Notes: a model not told the origin generated them from the letters alone. Shown: positions 53,461 to 64,000, counted from the stretch's first letter. The stretch: 64,000 nucleotides of DNA from Oscarella lobularis (GCF_947507565.1 NC_089187.1:1054001-1118000), one strand, 5' to 3'. Made by a program: numbers and translations.

Positions 53461-54922
53461 TATTTGCGAGCATCGCATCGTTACAACGACGGACCGCCCC
53501 ATTCATCAACGTCCATATCGTCAGCCCTTTCATCTGCGCGCCGAAACAAATCGCCAAGTCCAAGACATGTTGGATGCCGGAATCATCACCCCGAGTTGCA
53601 GCCCATGGTCGTCCCCGGTCATCCTGGTGACCAAGAAAAATGAGAAGTTCCGGTTTTGCACTTCCGCCTTCTCAACGACATTACGGTGAAAGACGCGTAC
53701 TCCATTCCTCGCATCGACGAGACCGTGGACAGCCTCGGAGGCGCCTTATTCTTCACGACGTTGGACTTAGCTTCTGGCTATTGGCACCTAGGTCCTCCTG
53801 GCCGCGGAAGACAGGGCTAAAACTGCCTTTTCGTCGAACGGCGGACACTTCGAATTTCAAGTGATGCCGTTTGGACTTACAAATGCACCAGCCACATTCC
53901 AACGTCTGATGGATGTTGTACTTCGGGGACTCACGCTCGATTCCTTCCTGGTGTACCTTGACGACGTCCTTGTACATTCACGCACTTTCGAGGAGCTCCT
54001 TTGCCGCCTACGCGCAGTCTTCGAGAGTCTACGCACGGCTGGGCTGAAATTACGCACGGAAAAATGTCAATTTGTGCGATCGGAGGTGCCGTACCTGAGG
54101 CACATCGTCAGCGCTGAGGTTATCGCAACGGATCCGACGAAAGTGGATAAGGTCCGGAATTGGCCCAACCCGCGTACGAAAACGGAGGTACAATCGTTCA
54201 TCAATTTCGCTGGGTACTATCGTCGTTTTTTCCCTGGATTTTCTACCATCGCCGCTCCTCTTCACAACTCTACAACAGGCCATTCCAAATTCGCCTGGAC
54301 AACGGAGGCAGAGCATGCCTTTGCTACCCTAAAGGCAAAGCTGACCGAGGCTCCTGTACTGGCGTTCCCATGCTTTTCGAAACAATTCAGGCTCAAAACA
54401 GACGCGAGCGATGTTGGCCTTGGCGCCGTGGACTCTCCCAAATTACACGAACGCCCCATTGCCTTCGCCAGCAAGAAGCTGAGTGCTACAGAAACAAACT
54501 ATAGCGCGACGGAGAAGGAACTGCTCGCTATCAAGAGGGGCACAGCGCATTTCAACCCATACCTCTTGGGAGCACCGTTCGTTGTCGTGACTGATCATCG
54601 ACCGCTAGTCCACCTCCACACGATGAAACACCCCGCGGGAAAAGTCGGTCGCTGGCTGCACAACCTGAGCCAGTACAACTTCACAGTGGAGTACAAGCCA
54701 GGTCAACTGCACGTCGACGCTGACGCACTCTCGCGAATGTGTGCCGTCACGACGATACCAGCGAGCGTCAACGTTGCAGAACTCCGCGCTATGCAGGAAG
54801 CCGACGATGTCTTAGCAACTGTGATTGCCCGCATTCGAGCGGACGAAGGACGACCACCACCAGAAGGAATTTGGCACGAGGGTGCACATCGCCGCTACCG
54901 GCAATTGTGGGATCAGCTGTAG
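53408..54922 (+). pseudogene. Element 3 reverse transcriptase-RNase H, frame-broken
   Basis: RT starts at 53408 (MLDAGIITPSCSPWSSPVIL, near 53570), breaks near 53665, and continues as DETVDSLGGALFFTTLDLAS (53719-53777), then breaks again near 53810. From 53861 it is open for 353 codons. This last frame has MPFGLTNAPATFQRLMDVV, the catalytic box FLVYLDDVLVHS (near 53945-53980), FINFAGYYRRFFPGFS, and RNase H blocks RLKTDASDVGLGAVDS and VVTDHRPLVHL, with a TAG at 54920-54922. At least two frame changes make pol non-functional as read. Confidence 0.88.
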
Positions 54923-56374
54923 CTCGACGACCACAACCGCCGTCTTGGTGCCTGGTTGGAAACAACGTCGGTCCTCGTCGTGCCGCAAGCCCTCGTTCCA
55001 ACCATTTTGCAACAACTTCACGTCGACCCCCTCAGCGGTCATCTCGGCGTCAGCAAAACCACCGACACACTTCTGCAACGTTACTATTGGCCAGGCTTTT
55101 CCGCCGACGTTGACGATTACATTCGTCGCTGCTCGACCTGTCAACGAGCGAACGCCGTGGCGCCTTGCCCAAAAGCGCCCTTAAGGTCAATTTCCGTTGG
55201 CGGGCCGTTTGAAATTGTTTCGATAGATTTCCTCGAACTTCCTCGGACCGTTCGGGGAAATCTATATGGCTTGGTATGTACAGACTACTTCACCCGCTGG
55301 CCGGAAGCATTCGCTACTGCAGACCAAAAGAGCAAGAGGGTGGTACGGGCTCTCTACAACGGAATTGTATCGCGACATGGCGTCCCCCTAATACTTCACT
55401 CCGATCAGGGCCCAAGCTTTGAAGGACGCGTAATACGCCACTTGTGCCAGATGATGGGATTAGAGAAAACTCGCACGACCCCGTACCATCCACTAGGCGA
55501 CGGTTTGGTCGAAAGGTTTAACCGCTCCCTCCTCAGCATCCTCCGGAAGTACTGCGGGGATCGCCCTCTCCACTGGGATCTGTGGCTACAATCAGCGCTC
55601 CACGCTTACCGCGTTGCGAAACAAACCTCGACAGGAGCGTCTCCGTTTGAGCTGCTATACAGCAGGAAGCCAACCGACGTCGCGTGCAGTTGCGCGCTTT
55701 CACCGCCAACGGATACGTCAGAGTATCTTCGACGGTTATCCACGGAGATCGTTAGAGCACAGGAGTTAGTGGATGCTAATTTGACGGCCGCCCAGGAGCG
55801 ACAACGCCAGAGCGTGACACCCTACGTACGTTTTTACTCACCCGGCGACCTCGTCTACCTGCATGATCCTGGCCGACTGCGGGGAAAAGCTTACAAGTTA
55901 CTTTCAGTGTGGGGCGGCCCATTTAAAATTCTGCGAAAACAAGGAGAGAATGACGTTTACCAAATTCAACATTCACACAAAGGAGGGCGACGCAGATGGG
56001 TACATCACGACCGATTACGCCTGTGCTCTCAACCCAACGATGCGCCGGACGACGACACATCCAGCACGGCAACGACGGACGTCGCAAACAACGGACAAAC
56101 ACTCGCAACCCCCACGACACCTAATCAATTACAACCAGAGCCAGGGACCGGAGTGAATGAACGAAAGAGCAACGAAACCCCACACCGTACGGACGTCGGA
56201 GATGCCGTAACGAACTTTGACAACGTCTTATCCTGGATCCCGAGCGGCCCTGTAATCGACACGCCTCAACCAATCGCAAGACCAGCGGCCCCGACACCAA
56301 TCACACCCGTCAACGTGCAACCGCAACTGATCGCAAGTCCGGTAGCCCAGCCTCCCGACAACGCCGAGCCTTAG
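54923..56374 (+). pseudogene. Element 3 integrase
   Basis: The 472-codon frame (first ATG at 54956) carries the H2C2 zinc domain (SGHLGVSKTTDTLLQRYYWP to CSTCQRA) and the DDE core. The core shows IDFLELPRTVRGNLYGLVCT (first Asp near 55225), LHSDQGPSFEGR (second Asp near 55403) and GDGLVERFNRSLLSIL (Glu near 55511). A C-terminal chromodomain-free tail ends at TAG 56372-56374. Compared with most elements the HPxxDG segment reads HPLGDG. The integrase itself looks intact; upstream breaks separate it from RT. Confidence 0.88.
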
Positions 56375-56524
56375 CAACCACCCCCACTCACGCCAGAACC
56401 GATCGGAAGGGAAGACGAACCGCCCGAACGACCACGCCGGATCACGCGACTCCCGGTGCGTTTTGAAGACTACGTTCTGGATGTCACGTCAGAAGGCGAT
56501 GAAAACAGCTTGTAGGCGCCGTAG

Positions 56525-56635
56525 TGTAGTAAGGTCTAATCCGGGCTAGCGGGAGGGAGGATAGATAATTGGTAGTTGGAGAGAGAATGGATCAGTCTAG
56601 TCTGAAGTCTCGGGTAAGCGCAACGCTTTACCACA
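56525..56635 (+). repeat. 3' LTR of element 3
   Basis: 111-bp copy of the 5' LTR; followed by CATG. Confidence 0.9.
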
Positions 56636-56639
56636 CATG

Positions 56640-56930
56640 ATCAAAGTGCGGAATAAATTTTTCACTAGCAACATCTATGCCTATTTGCCCCATATCTCAG
56701 AACTACCTAGCCTGCTGTGCATAATCAACGTGACCTATTCTGAATCGTGCATAGGCGTCGTCTGTAAGCCTAAGGCACCCGTTGTACTCGTCTATTTTTT
56801 TTGTCTAACGCATGAGTGTTCCTCTAGCGGCCACATGTATGCCTGGTCATCATTGCCTGTCAAAAAAGGATTTGTCAAAAATAGGGCGATCAGTAGTGCA
56901 GTGTTACTTTGGAGACTCTAGCGTGGTGAC
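56640..56930 (-). pseudogene. DDE transposase, part beyond element 3
   Basis: Reading on the minus strand past element 3 gives short blocks in changing frames consistent with the continuation of the 50724-51467 gene. The copy was already degenerate or has decayed since insertion. Confidence 0.4.
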
Positions 56931-57007
56931 ATAAACTGTATACTGCGCGCGATACTGCCTCGCGTCCTCCCTTTCATGACCGTCGATGTACACTGATTTG
57001 TGGCCCG

Positions 57008-57042
57008 TTCGCCTATATATATATATATGTATATATATATAT
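57008..57042. repeat. AT dinucleotide microsatellite
   Basis: tatatatatatatgtatatatatatat run. Confidence 0.9.
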
Positions 57043-57121
57043 GATCCCGGATGCATGGTTTGTGAGCAGCTCTTTTTGTTAGTCCGCTCCTTCCCTGTCT
57101 ATTGCCTTCAATGCGGTCGAA

Positions 57122-58148
57122 ATGTCTTCGATGAAAGTCAACAGTACCACCTGTCCTCTTTGTGAAGCTGTTTGCCGCGATGATACATCTCTTTTTCAAC
57201 ATTTAAACGCGGAACATGTGGCTCGTCGCTATTTTCCTCCGCTCTCCTTCGTTCTCGATTTCGAGCGACGCGTCTGCATCACACAATTCAGCGTGAATGG
57301 TCCGTCGCTGCCTCGCTGGTGGGTGCAGCAGCACAACGAAAATGGCGTCGCTTTGTTTCGCTTTCCCACGGTCAGCGAATGCCGTAGAAAAGGGATAAAG
57401 CCGCGAAACGCACGCGATGCAAGTGGGGGTCCCTCGTCTTACAATGAGCTCTGCAGCCGCCACTTTGAGCCACATTGCTTCGAGCACGACAGCCGCTAGT
57501 ACAAAAGTGTTGGTGCAGCGGAGAAACGGCTTCGGCTGAAGCCAGGATCCGTTGCAACGCTTTTTACACGCTCACGTGAAGATGCGGTCCCTCTTCCACC
57601 AAAAAAACCCCGTGGAGCGTATGAAAAACGTCAGAGGGCTGCGGTTAGCCTAATAAATGACTCTGCCTTGATCTGCTTCTAATATTCCAAGCTCTCATAG
57701 ATGATTGATGAACTGTTGACTTCAGGATCTATCGATGAGTCATCGGAGGAATCCGTTCCTGAGAGAAGTTGTGACTTTGAAAGCCAAGAGAACGTCAAAG
57801 ATAGTTGTACGTGCATCAGATATGTGCACATTTGGTTGTGTTGAGTAGTCGTTTTAGCCTGCCAGACTAATGCCGCCCTCACTGTTGACACGAGTGTGCA
57901 GTGTTCTCTAATAGTTGGCCCACCGCTCTCCTCGCACACAGACGTTTCGGCCAGCCAAGAATGCGAGATGGCCTTCACCATTGACACCTCTTCTTCTGAC
58001 TCAGATGACTGCACCGATGAAGATGACAGTGATGACGAATTCGATCCTGCTGATGAAATAGAGGATACCAGGCCTGATTGTAATCCAGCGCGCGCAGTAC
58101 TCGTTGGTGAATACTTGGGAACGCCCCCTTTTAGATCCCTTATTTTAC
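57122..58148 (+). pseudogene. C2H2 plus THAP protein with in-frame TAG
   Basis: ATG 57122 opens MSSMKVNSTTCPLCEAVCRD with a C2H2 finger (C-x2-C-x12-H-x4-H). Then comes a THAP-like region: GVALFRFPTVSECRRKG, SYNELCSRHFEPHCFE (the ICsxHF block), and after a TAG at 57497-57499 the same frame continues KRLRLKPGSVATLF, the normal end of a THAP domain, to 57679. THAP domains are zinc-dependent DNA-binding modules. Downstream exon-like acidic blocks (LIDELLTSGSIDESSEESVP near 57700; SSSDSDDCTDEDDSDDEFDP 57985-58055) probably belong to the same gene. The ISL2EU element starts at 58149, in the acidic reading frame. One TAG in an otherwise clean domain suggests recent loss or readthrough. Confidence 0.6.
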
Positions 58149-58387
58149 CGTCCGATATCCAGCATAGGAAGCGGCGTGTAAAGTTCCACGCTATTCTACG
58201 GTACGAAGAACTTATCGCGCACAGTCAGGTGGTTTGATTTGGTTCCTTCTCTGTTTCCTGTAGCAGATATACGCCCGAAAAGGCAGCAGCTTCTGTTCCC
58301 AAAAAGGGCGTGGTCGCACGAAAAGTCCTCCATTGCCCCGAGACAGCCGATTGCCGCCGAATGAACTTGACCTGCGGACGGAGAAAG
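58149..58387 (+). repeat. Left TIR of ISL2EU-type element
   Basis: Runs from cgtccgatatcc to gacggagaaa. Confidence 0.85.
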
Positions 58388-58463
58388 TCACATATAAGTA
58401 CGCTATTGTTCGATTTTAGTCATTTTACCCTGCGCTGGGTATTTTTAATATTAAACTCGAGCA

Positions 58464-59959
58464 ATGTCACACGGGTCTGCAGTTGATGTGCCTAGTCGAC
58501 GCCAGTGCTGCGCCTACGGGTGCTCAAATCGAAAGGGACGCTGCCCAGTGTCCCCAGTCAGCGGCATGAGAATTTGCCGCTCTCCAGACTTTAGGAAGAC
58601 TGACTGTTCGGAGTCAAAAGAAATTTTAGTTCTTCATAAAATTGATCGAATGCCGCCTGAGGTAAGGAGCATCGTCGTGAAGCGCATTGGACGCAAGGAT
58701 GAACGTGGGCGAGACTGGAAACCTGGAAAGGAGTCGTATATGCAATTTGCATTACAAAAATCCATCGTCAAAGAACAAGCTCTCCCTTCCTGTTGCCTTC
58801 TCTCATCGTCAGTACGACACGGACTGCATTTCCAGACAGACTGGCGAAGAAAACTGCTTTACGAGTGAGGCAACAAGTGAGCCAACCGAGGCAACCGGGG
58901 AAGTGGTCGGTGGTGTTGAAGCAGAGACTCGTTCGCCTGGTGAGGTAATGGAACTTGAGACGGAGCATGACTGGGCAAGAGAGGTGGATTTCTTACGTCG
59001 CGAACTCGTAATGGTGAAGCAGCTTCTGTTGAATCGTTCGTTCCGATACCCCAAGGAGATTTCAAATTTTACACCGGATTCAAGTCAAGGTCAATTTTTT
59101 TGATAACGTGGGAGTGGCTGGAGCCGTTTGCTCGCACTATACGGTTGACTGGCAAACAGCCATCGGGCATCAGGCTGCCAAAGGACATTGGTCATGATCG
59201 GTGACGGTGAAGCTCCCCGAAGACAGCTCCCGCTGATAGAAGAATTCTTTTTGGTGCTTGCGCGACTTCGCTTGGGATTATTCAAGCAAGATCTTGCCTT
59301 TCGTTTTGAAATTTCTCAGCAGCCAGTATCGGCGATAATCAATGCCTAGCTACCATTCCTTTCTGCTCAGTTTGGAGGTATTGTCCAATGGCCATCGAGC
59401 ACCTTTGGCGGCCAGGACAATGATGTGCTCCGGCATTTTCCTAATTGCGTTGAAGCAATCGACTGCATCGAAATTTTCATTGAGCGGCCGCATTCTCTCC
59501 CTGTTCAAAAAGCTGTGTACTCACAATACAAGAGTCACACTACCATTAAATACCTTGCAGCCGTTAGTATGTGGACAGGTACGTTTATCTTCTTTACCGA
59601 AGGATTTGCCGGAAGTCAGACAGACGCACTGTTGAACTTTCCGGCCCGGGCAACGAATACTCGCTGATCGAGGTTTCAAAGTTGCCGATCTGTTTGCAGG
59701 AAAAAGAGCTCTTTTATCCATACCATCTTTTATTCAAGGGCAGAGTCAGTTCACGTCAGAACAAGCAATCCAAAGTCGTCTTTTGGTTTCAGGTCGAATA
59801 CATGTGGAGCGAGCCTTTGGCAGATTACGAGAATTCCGAATACTAAACAAAACTCAGCCTAACAAGCAACGACTTGGAATGCTAGACGACATTCTACTAG
59901 TCGCCGCGGGCCTTACAAATCTGCAAGACAGACTGATTGGAAAAAATCGAGACTTATAA
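58464..59959 (+). pseudogene. THAP-DDE (Harbinger-like) transposase, frame-broken
   Basis: ATG 58464 begins a THAP domain: CCAYGCSNRKGR, then LHKIDRMPPEVRSIVVKRIG and RDWKPGKESY. A frame change at about 58745 continues with CNLHYKNPSSKNK. A coiled region (VDFLRRELVMVKQLLLNRSF) follows. The DDE_Tnp_4 core carries AIDCIEIFIERPHSLPVQKA (first Asp near 59460), YKSHTTIKYLAAVS, LADRGFKVADLF (second Asp 59666-59668, after another frame change) and RIHVERAFGRLREFRIL (Glu near 59811). It ends DDILLVAAGLTNLQDRLIGK, stop at about 59957-59959. All three acidic residues are present, but the frame changes at least twice, so this copy is probably inactive unless introns explain the changes. Confidence 0.8.
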
Positions 59960-59993
59960 TAGTAGCCACTACGTAATGTACACCTCACATCTG

Positions 59994-61600
59994 TCATTCG
60001 CCCGTTAGATTCTGTAGAAGATGAGGTCCTACAACATCATAGTAGTAACAACGCAGCTTTACACACATTTCTTGCGGCAATTTTTCGTCAAATATAATCT
60101 TCTCGATGTGCATATCTTTTTTGGTGAACACAACGAAATGGCTCCATTTCAAACCAGTCACCCCAAGCTGTCCCATGACTTGGTAATAGTAGGGGTGATT
60201 TCTTTTCAGTTGTATACCAGCGGATGTTTTTTCTAGAAAGAAGGCAGATTCTTCGCAAGCTTCAGGTATAGTATGATACTGATGAGCAAATGTGCATTTA
60301 ATTTCTAAACAACCTGTTTCGCAGTCTTCAACGGTCACTAAGCCGTCTGGAGATGCTCCGAGATATGGCTCATCAGCATGGACAAAGAAGCCACATTTAG
60401 AAAATGAAGACGATAGCATTCTTTTCAAGTACTCGCGGACCGCTTCCTCCTCTGTTTCACGACCGTACTGAATTGCACGCACACGAGAGAGATCACGCTC
60501 TTCGAGCACCGTACTAAGGACAGATGGTGGCACAGGCCCAGTGCGACGTCGGCAAATCAACCCAGAGTTGCTAGACGTAATGCGCAATGATCTTGCAGAA
60601 TGCCAATGAACAATAGAGGCCTGATTGGCTGTAGCTTTCTGGAGAAATTCGCGTTGTTGACTGAGTGAGAGCGAAGACACTAAATCTTTGACAGTCAATT
60701 TCTCAATGCCCATTCTGTCAGCTAATGACTTTAGGTAAGTAAACGGATCAGGCAATTCTGGATAGGGACATGGCTGAGCCTGATCAGCAGTGTTATCTCT
60801 GTCGATTTGCCTGTACGCCGTCCATGACAATTCCAATTCCTCTGCCTTAATTGCTCTTTCGAGATCGGACGGATCTGCAGTTCTTCCTCTCCAAGCAGTT
60901 GCAAAGGGAACTCTGCCAAACGGCAGATCTTTTGCGATCGCTATTCCACTCTTTGCTCCCGAACCTGGATCTATCCATTTGCAAGGCAGAGAAGTGACGC
61001 TCGCGTCAGTCAAATAACTTGACATAATGAGCAAGCCGGCAACGTGAAAGCAGGATTGCGATAAGCCTGCTTTGCATTCACACAGTCCTCCTATTATTCT
61101 ATCAACTTTCCCATCATCAACGGAAAGAAGAACAAACGCTTTGTAACACCCAGGTCGCATTCTGGGGATCACGGTTCCTTTTAAGTAAGCAGTTCCATCG
61201 GCACCGGAATGAAATTGCACGCACCGAACATACCCATCTCTTACCAACTGGCTTCCTGTAGCCCAGTTCTTCACATAACCGCCGAGGCTTTTCAAATACA
61301 GTTCAATGGCGTCGGTTCCCACGGCAGGAGAACGTTCCGGATCTTAAACCCAGCCGAGGTTAAGTTGCGGGGTAGAACTTCCCATGATAGGGGTGGAGGA
61401 ACGGAAGCTTTGACTTCAACAGCATTCATCTCTTCAGCTAACGCCGTAGCATTGATAAGCGACTTCACTTTGGCCACCGACGAAGCTTATCGCCTCCCAA
61501 GGGGGTCTCTGGCGCATTTTCTCTCAACCACGTCCGCAATTGCCGCACAGTCCAGCTACTAACATCAGCGTGCGACATGATGGCAACTAAAGCAAGAGAA
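59994..61600 (-). CDS. SWIM zinc-finger/YqaJ exonuclease, copy 3 (most complete)
   Basis: The minus-strand frame 61322-59994 is open for 442 codons. It has GTDAIELYLKSLGGYVKNWA (KSLxxY start), the SWIM finger CECKAGLSQSCFHVAGLLIM (61088-61029), and a complete YqaJ-like nuclease domain. The nuclease carries RITSSNSG (about 60587), YGRETEEEAVREYL (Glu near 60450), EPYLGASPDGLV (catalytic Asp near 60350), GCLEIKCTFAHQYHTIPEAC (catalytic ExK, near 60315) and YYYQVMGQLGVTGL. This fold degrades DNA 5' to 3' in phage lambda exonuclease. Upstream (61570-61330) SWTVRQLRTWLREN...GGDKLRR looks like a SAP DNA-binding motif, joined by frame changes, so the true start is uncertain. It is convergent with the transposase, with a 34-bp gap. 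Confidence 0.82.
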
Positions 61601-61735
61601 ACGGATATTGAGCAAGAGAAAACGCTAATATCAACGCTCGGGCAAACAGACAACGTGTTCTCATGAAGATAGCACAAACCTATGAATTTGCAGTGGATAA
61701 TATAGAACATCGCTCCGCCACATCATATTCAGGGG

Positions 61736-61973
61736 TTTCTCCGTCAGCAGGTCAAGTTCATTCGGCGGCAATCGGCTGTCTCGGGGCATTGGAGGACTTT
61801 TCGTGCAACCACGCCCTTTTTGGGAACAGAAGCTGCTGCCTCTTCGGGCGTACATCTGCTACAGGAAAGAGAAAAGAAACCAAAGCAAACCAAATGACGG
61901 TGCGCGATAAGTTCTTCGTACCGTAGAATAGCGTGGAACTTTACACGCCGCTTCCTATGCTGGATATCGGACG
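61736..61973 (-). repeat. Right TIR of ISL2EU-type element
   Basis: Reverse complement of the left TIR; its last bases ggacg run directly into gaaggatgac of satellite array 2. Confidence 0.85.
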
Positions 61974-64000
61974 AAGGATGACTGCTGTTATCCTTCGCTT
62001 GAATACTAAGGAAGCGAAAGATGAGTGCTGTCATCCTTCGCCTGATTACTAAAGAAGCGAAGGAAGAGTGCCATCATCTACTAAAGAAGCGAAGGATGAG
62101 TGCCATCATCCTTCGCTTGATTACATAAGAAGCGAAGGATGAGTGCCGTCATCCTTCGCTTGATTACATAAGAAGCGAAGAAAGAGTGCCGTCAAAATTC
62201 GCTTGATTACTAAAGAAGCAAAGGATGAGAGCCGTAAAAATTCGCTTGATTACCTAAGAAGCGATGGATGAGTGCCGTCATCCTTCGCTTGATTCCTAAA
62301 GAAGCGAAGGATGAGGAACGTCATCTTTCGCTTGATTACATAAGAAGCGAAAGATGAGTACCGTCATCCTTCGCTTCATTACATAAGAAGCAAAGGATTA
62401 GTGTCGTCATCCTTCGCTTGATTACTAAAGTAGCGAAGTATGAGGTCAGTCATCCTTCGCTTGATTACTAAAGAAGCGAAGGATGAGTGCCGTGATCCTT
62501 CGCTTGATTACTAAAGTAGCGAAGTATGAGGTCAGTCATCCTTCGTTTGATTACTAAAGAAGCGAAGGATGAGTGCCGTGATCTTTCGCTTGATTACTAA
62601 ATAAGCAAAGGACGACTGCCGCCATCCTTTGCTTGATTACTAGAGAAGCAAAGGACGACTGCCGTCATCATTCGCTTGATTACTCAAGAAGCGAAGGATG
62701 AGTGCTGTCATCCTTCGTTTGATTACATAAGAAGCGAAGGAAGAGTGCCGTCATCCTTCGCGTGATTACTAAAGAAGCGAAGGATGAGTGCCGTCATCAT
62801 TCGCTAGATTACTTCAAGAAGCGAAGGATGAGTGCCATTCGCTTATTTACATAAGAAGCGAAGTATGAGTGCCGTGATCCTTCGCGTGATTACTAAAGAA
62901 GCGAAGGATGAGTGATCTCATCATTTGCTTGATTACTAAAGAAGCGAAGGATGAGTGCCGTCACTCCTCGCTTGATTACTAAAGAAGCGAAGGATGCTGC
63001 CATCCTTCGCTTGAATACTAGAGAAGCAAAAGACGACTGCCGTCATCATTCGCTTGATTACTCAACAAGCGAAAGATGAGTGCCGTAATCCTTCGCTTGA
63101 TTACTCAACAAGCGAAAGATGAGTGCCGTAATCCTTCGCTTGATTACTAAAGAAGCGAAGGATGAGTGCCGTCATCCTTCGCTTTGTTTCTAAAGAAGCT
63201 AAGGATGGATCCTTACCTTGATTACTAAAGAATCGAAGGATGAGTGCCGTCATCCTTCTCTTGATTACAAAAGAAACGAGAGATAAATGCCGTCATACTT
63301 CTAGAATTTGATTACTAAAGAAGCGAAGGATCATCCTTCGCTTGATTACTAAAGAAGCGAAGGATGAGTGCCGTCATCCTTCGTTTGATTACTAAAGAAG
63401 CGAAGGATGAGTGCCGTCAAAATTCGCATGATTACCTAAGAAGCGATGGATGAGTGCCGTCATCCTACGCTTGACTCCTAAAGAAGCGAAGGATTAGGGC
63501 CTACATATTTCGCTTGATTACATAAGAAGCGAAAGATGAGTGCCGTCATCCTTCGCTTCATTACATAAGAAGCAAAGGAATAGTGCCGTCATACTTCGCT
63601 TGATTACTAAAGTAGCGAAGTATGAGGTCAGTCATCCTTCGCTTGATTACTAAAGAAGCGAAGGATGAGTGCCGTGATCCTTCGCTTGATTACTAAAGTA
63701 GCGAAGTATGAGGTCAGTCATCCTTCGTTTGATTACTAAAGAAGCGAAGGATGAGTGCCGTGCTCTTTCGCTTGATTACTAGAGAAGCAAAGGACGACTG
63801 CCGTCATCATTCGCTTGATTACTCAAGAAGCGAAGGATGAGTGCTGTCATCCTTCGTTTGATTACATAAGAAGCGAAGGAAGAGTGCCGTCATCCTTCGC
63901 GTGATTACTTCAAGAAGCAAAGGATGAGTGCCATTCGCTTGATTACATAAGAAGCGAAGTATGAGTGCCGTGATCCTTCGCGTGATTACTAAAGAAGCGA
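61974..64000. repeat. 43-bp satellite array 2
   Basis: Same monomer family as array 1, continuing past the window end. Variant monomers (tagcgaagtatgaggtcagt) occur as pairs 86 bp apart at 62431/62517. The block recurs at 63613, giving a higher-order period of 1182 bp, different from array 1. Confidence 0.93.

Larger units (their letters stand above)
51468..56635 (+). mobile_element. Ty3/gypsy LTR retrotransposon, element 3
   Basis: Two 111-bp LTRs (51468-51578 and 56525-56635) begin TGTAGTAAGG and end TTTACCACA. They differ at two bases by eye. A 4-bp duplication CATG flanks the element (51464-51467, 56636-56639). Coding order is gag, protease, RT, RNase H, integrase. Several stops and frame changes in pol make it defective. 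It is inserted in the minus-strand DDE transposase described at 50724. Confidence 0.93.
58149..61973. mobile_element. ISL2EU-type DNA transposon with ~238-bp TIRs
   Basis: Inverted repeats 58149-58387 and 61736-61973 start CGTCCGATATCCAGCATAGG and are about 90% or more alike by eye. Between them are a plus-strand THAP-DDE transposase and a minus-strand SWIM-YqaJ gene, converging at about 59975. A transposase plus a YqaJ-type exonuclease is the known gene set of ISL2EU (IS4EU) elements, related to PIF/Harbinger. No matching target duplication was seen: the left flank is the THAP gene and the right flank is satellite. Confidence 0.8.

Overview
This window is eukaryotic, and almost certainly from an early-branching animal. 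Coding stretches are cut by short GT-AG introns (one clear case is 39 nt). Conserved animal proteins are recognisable (myosin I tail, NUDCD3, PSMB4, HMG20, a BBOX1/TMLHE dioxygenase, HECT ligases). The mobile elements are typical of sponge, cnidarian or lancelet genomes: Merlin, ISL2EU, hAT, P-like, Ty3/gypsy, CR1-like with a 2A peptide, SWIM/YqaJ genes and DUF6729-type genes. Interstitial TTAGGG repeats fit an animal. A sponge is my best guess; the species cannot be named from the sequence. There are no operons and no prokaryotic signals.

Layout. 0-8 kb: a decayed minus-strand gypsy gag/protease piece, a minisatellite, a broken integrase gene with an HTH exon, a broken protein kinase, a gypsy gag-protease lacking pol, and six TGACGTCA palindromes ending at a TATA box. 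8.5-13.3 kb: a hAT-type MITE with a perfect 8-bp target duplication, an inverted repeat, a minus-strand HECT ligase gene, then two isolated host exons (PSMB4, HMG20) back to back and a TA-flanked MITE. 14.4-27 kb: a graveyard of host-gene pieces (myosin I, spectrin-repeat protein, DUF547, dioxygenase, NUDCD3), split by a young Ty3/gypsy element (19105-23540, LTRs differing at one base, TSD GGCCC). 27.5-29.6 kb: a 43-bp satellite array. 29.6-35 kb: a SWIM/YqaJ gene cut by that array, fused in frame to a hAT remnant, then a 2A-PHD retrotransposon 5' end and a second HECT gene.

35-49 kb: Helitron-like ends, a TIR element carrying an uncharacterised ORF, a complete Merlin element with long TIRs and two divergent transposases (39070-42600, 9-bp TSD), a DUF6729-type remnant, a DDE fragment, a seemingly intact PB1-like gene, a second SWIM/YqaJ gene cut by telomere repeats, and a second copy of the uncharacterised ORF. 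49-57 kb: a pogo/Tigger-like MITE, a P-like transposase end, and a DDE transposase split by a third gypsy element (51468-56635, TSD CATG). 57-64 kb: a C2H2-THAP gene, an ISL2EU-type transposon with ~238-bp TIRs carrying a THAP-DDE transposase convergent with a SWIM-YqaJ exonuclease gene, and a second satellite array running off the end.

Few genes look functional: the PB1-like gene, possibly HECT copy 1, and parts of the young mobile elements. The region reads as a heterochromatin-like TE sink, or possibly a B-chromosome-like or subtelomeric segment. Its main interest is in how satellite, telomere repeats, SWIM/YqaJ genes and long-TIR DNA transposons are physically linked. All family assignments come from reading motifs by eye; no search was run.
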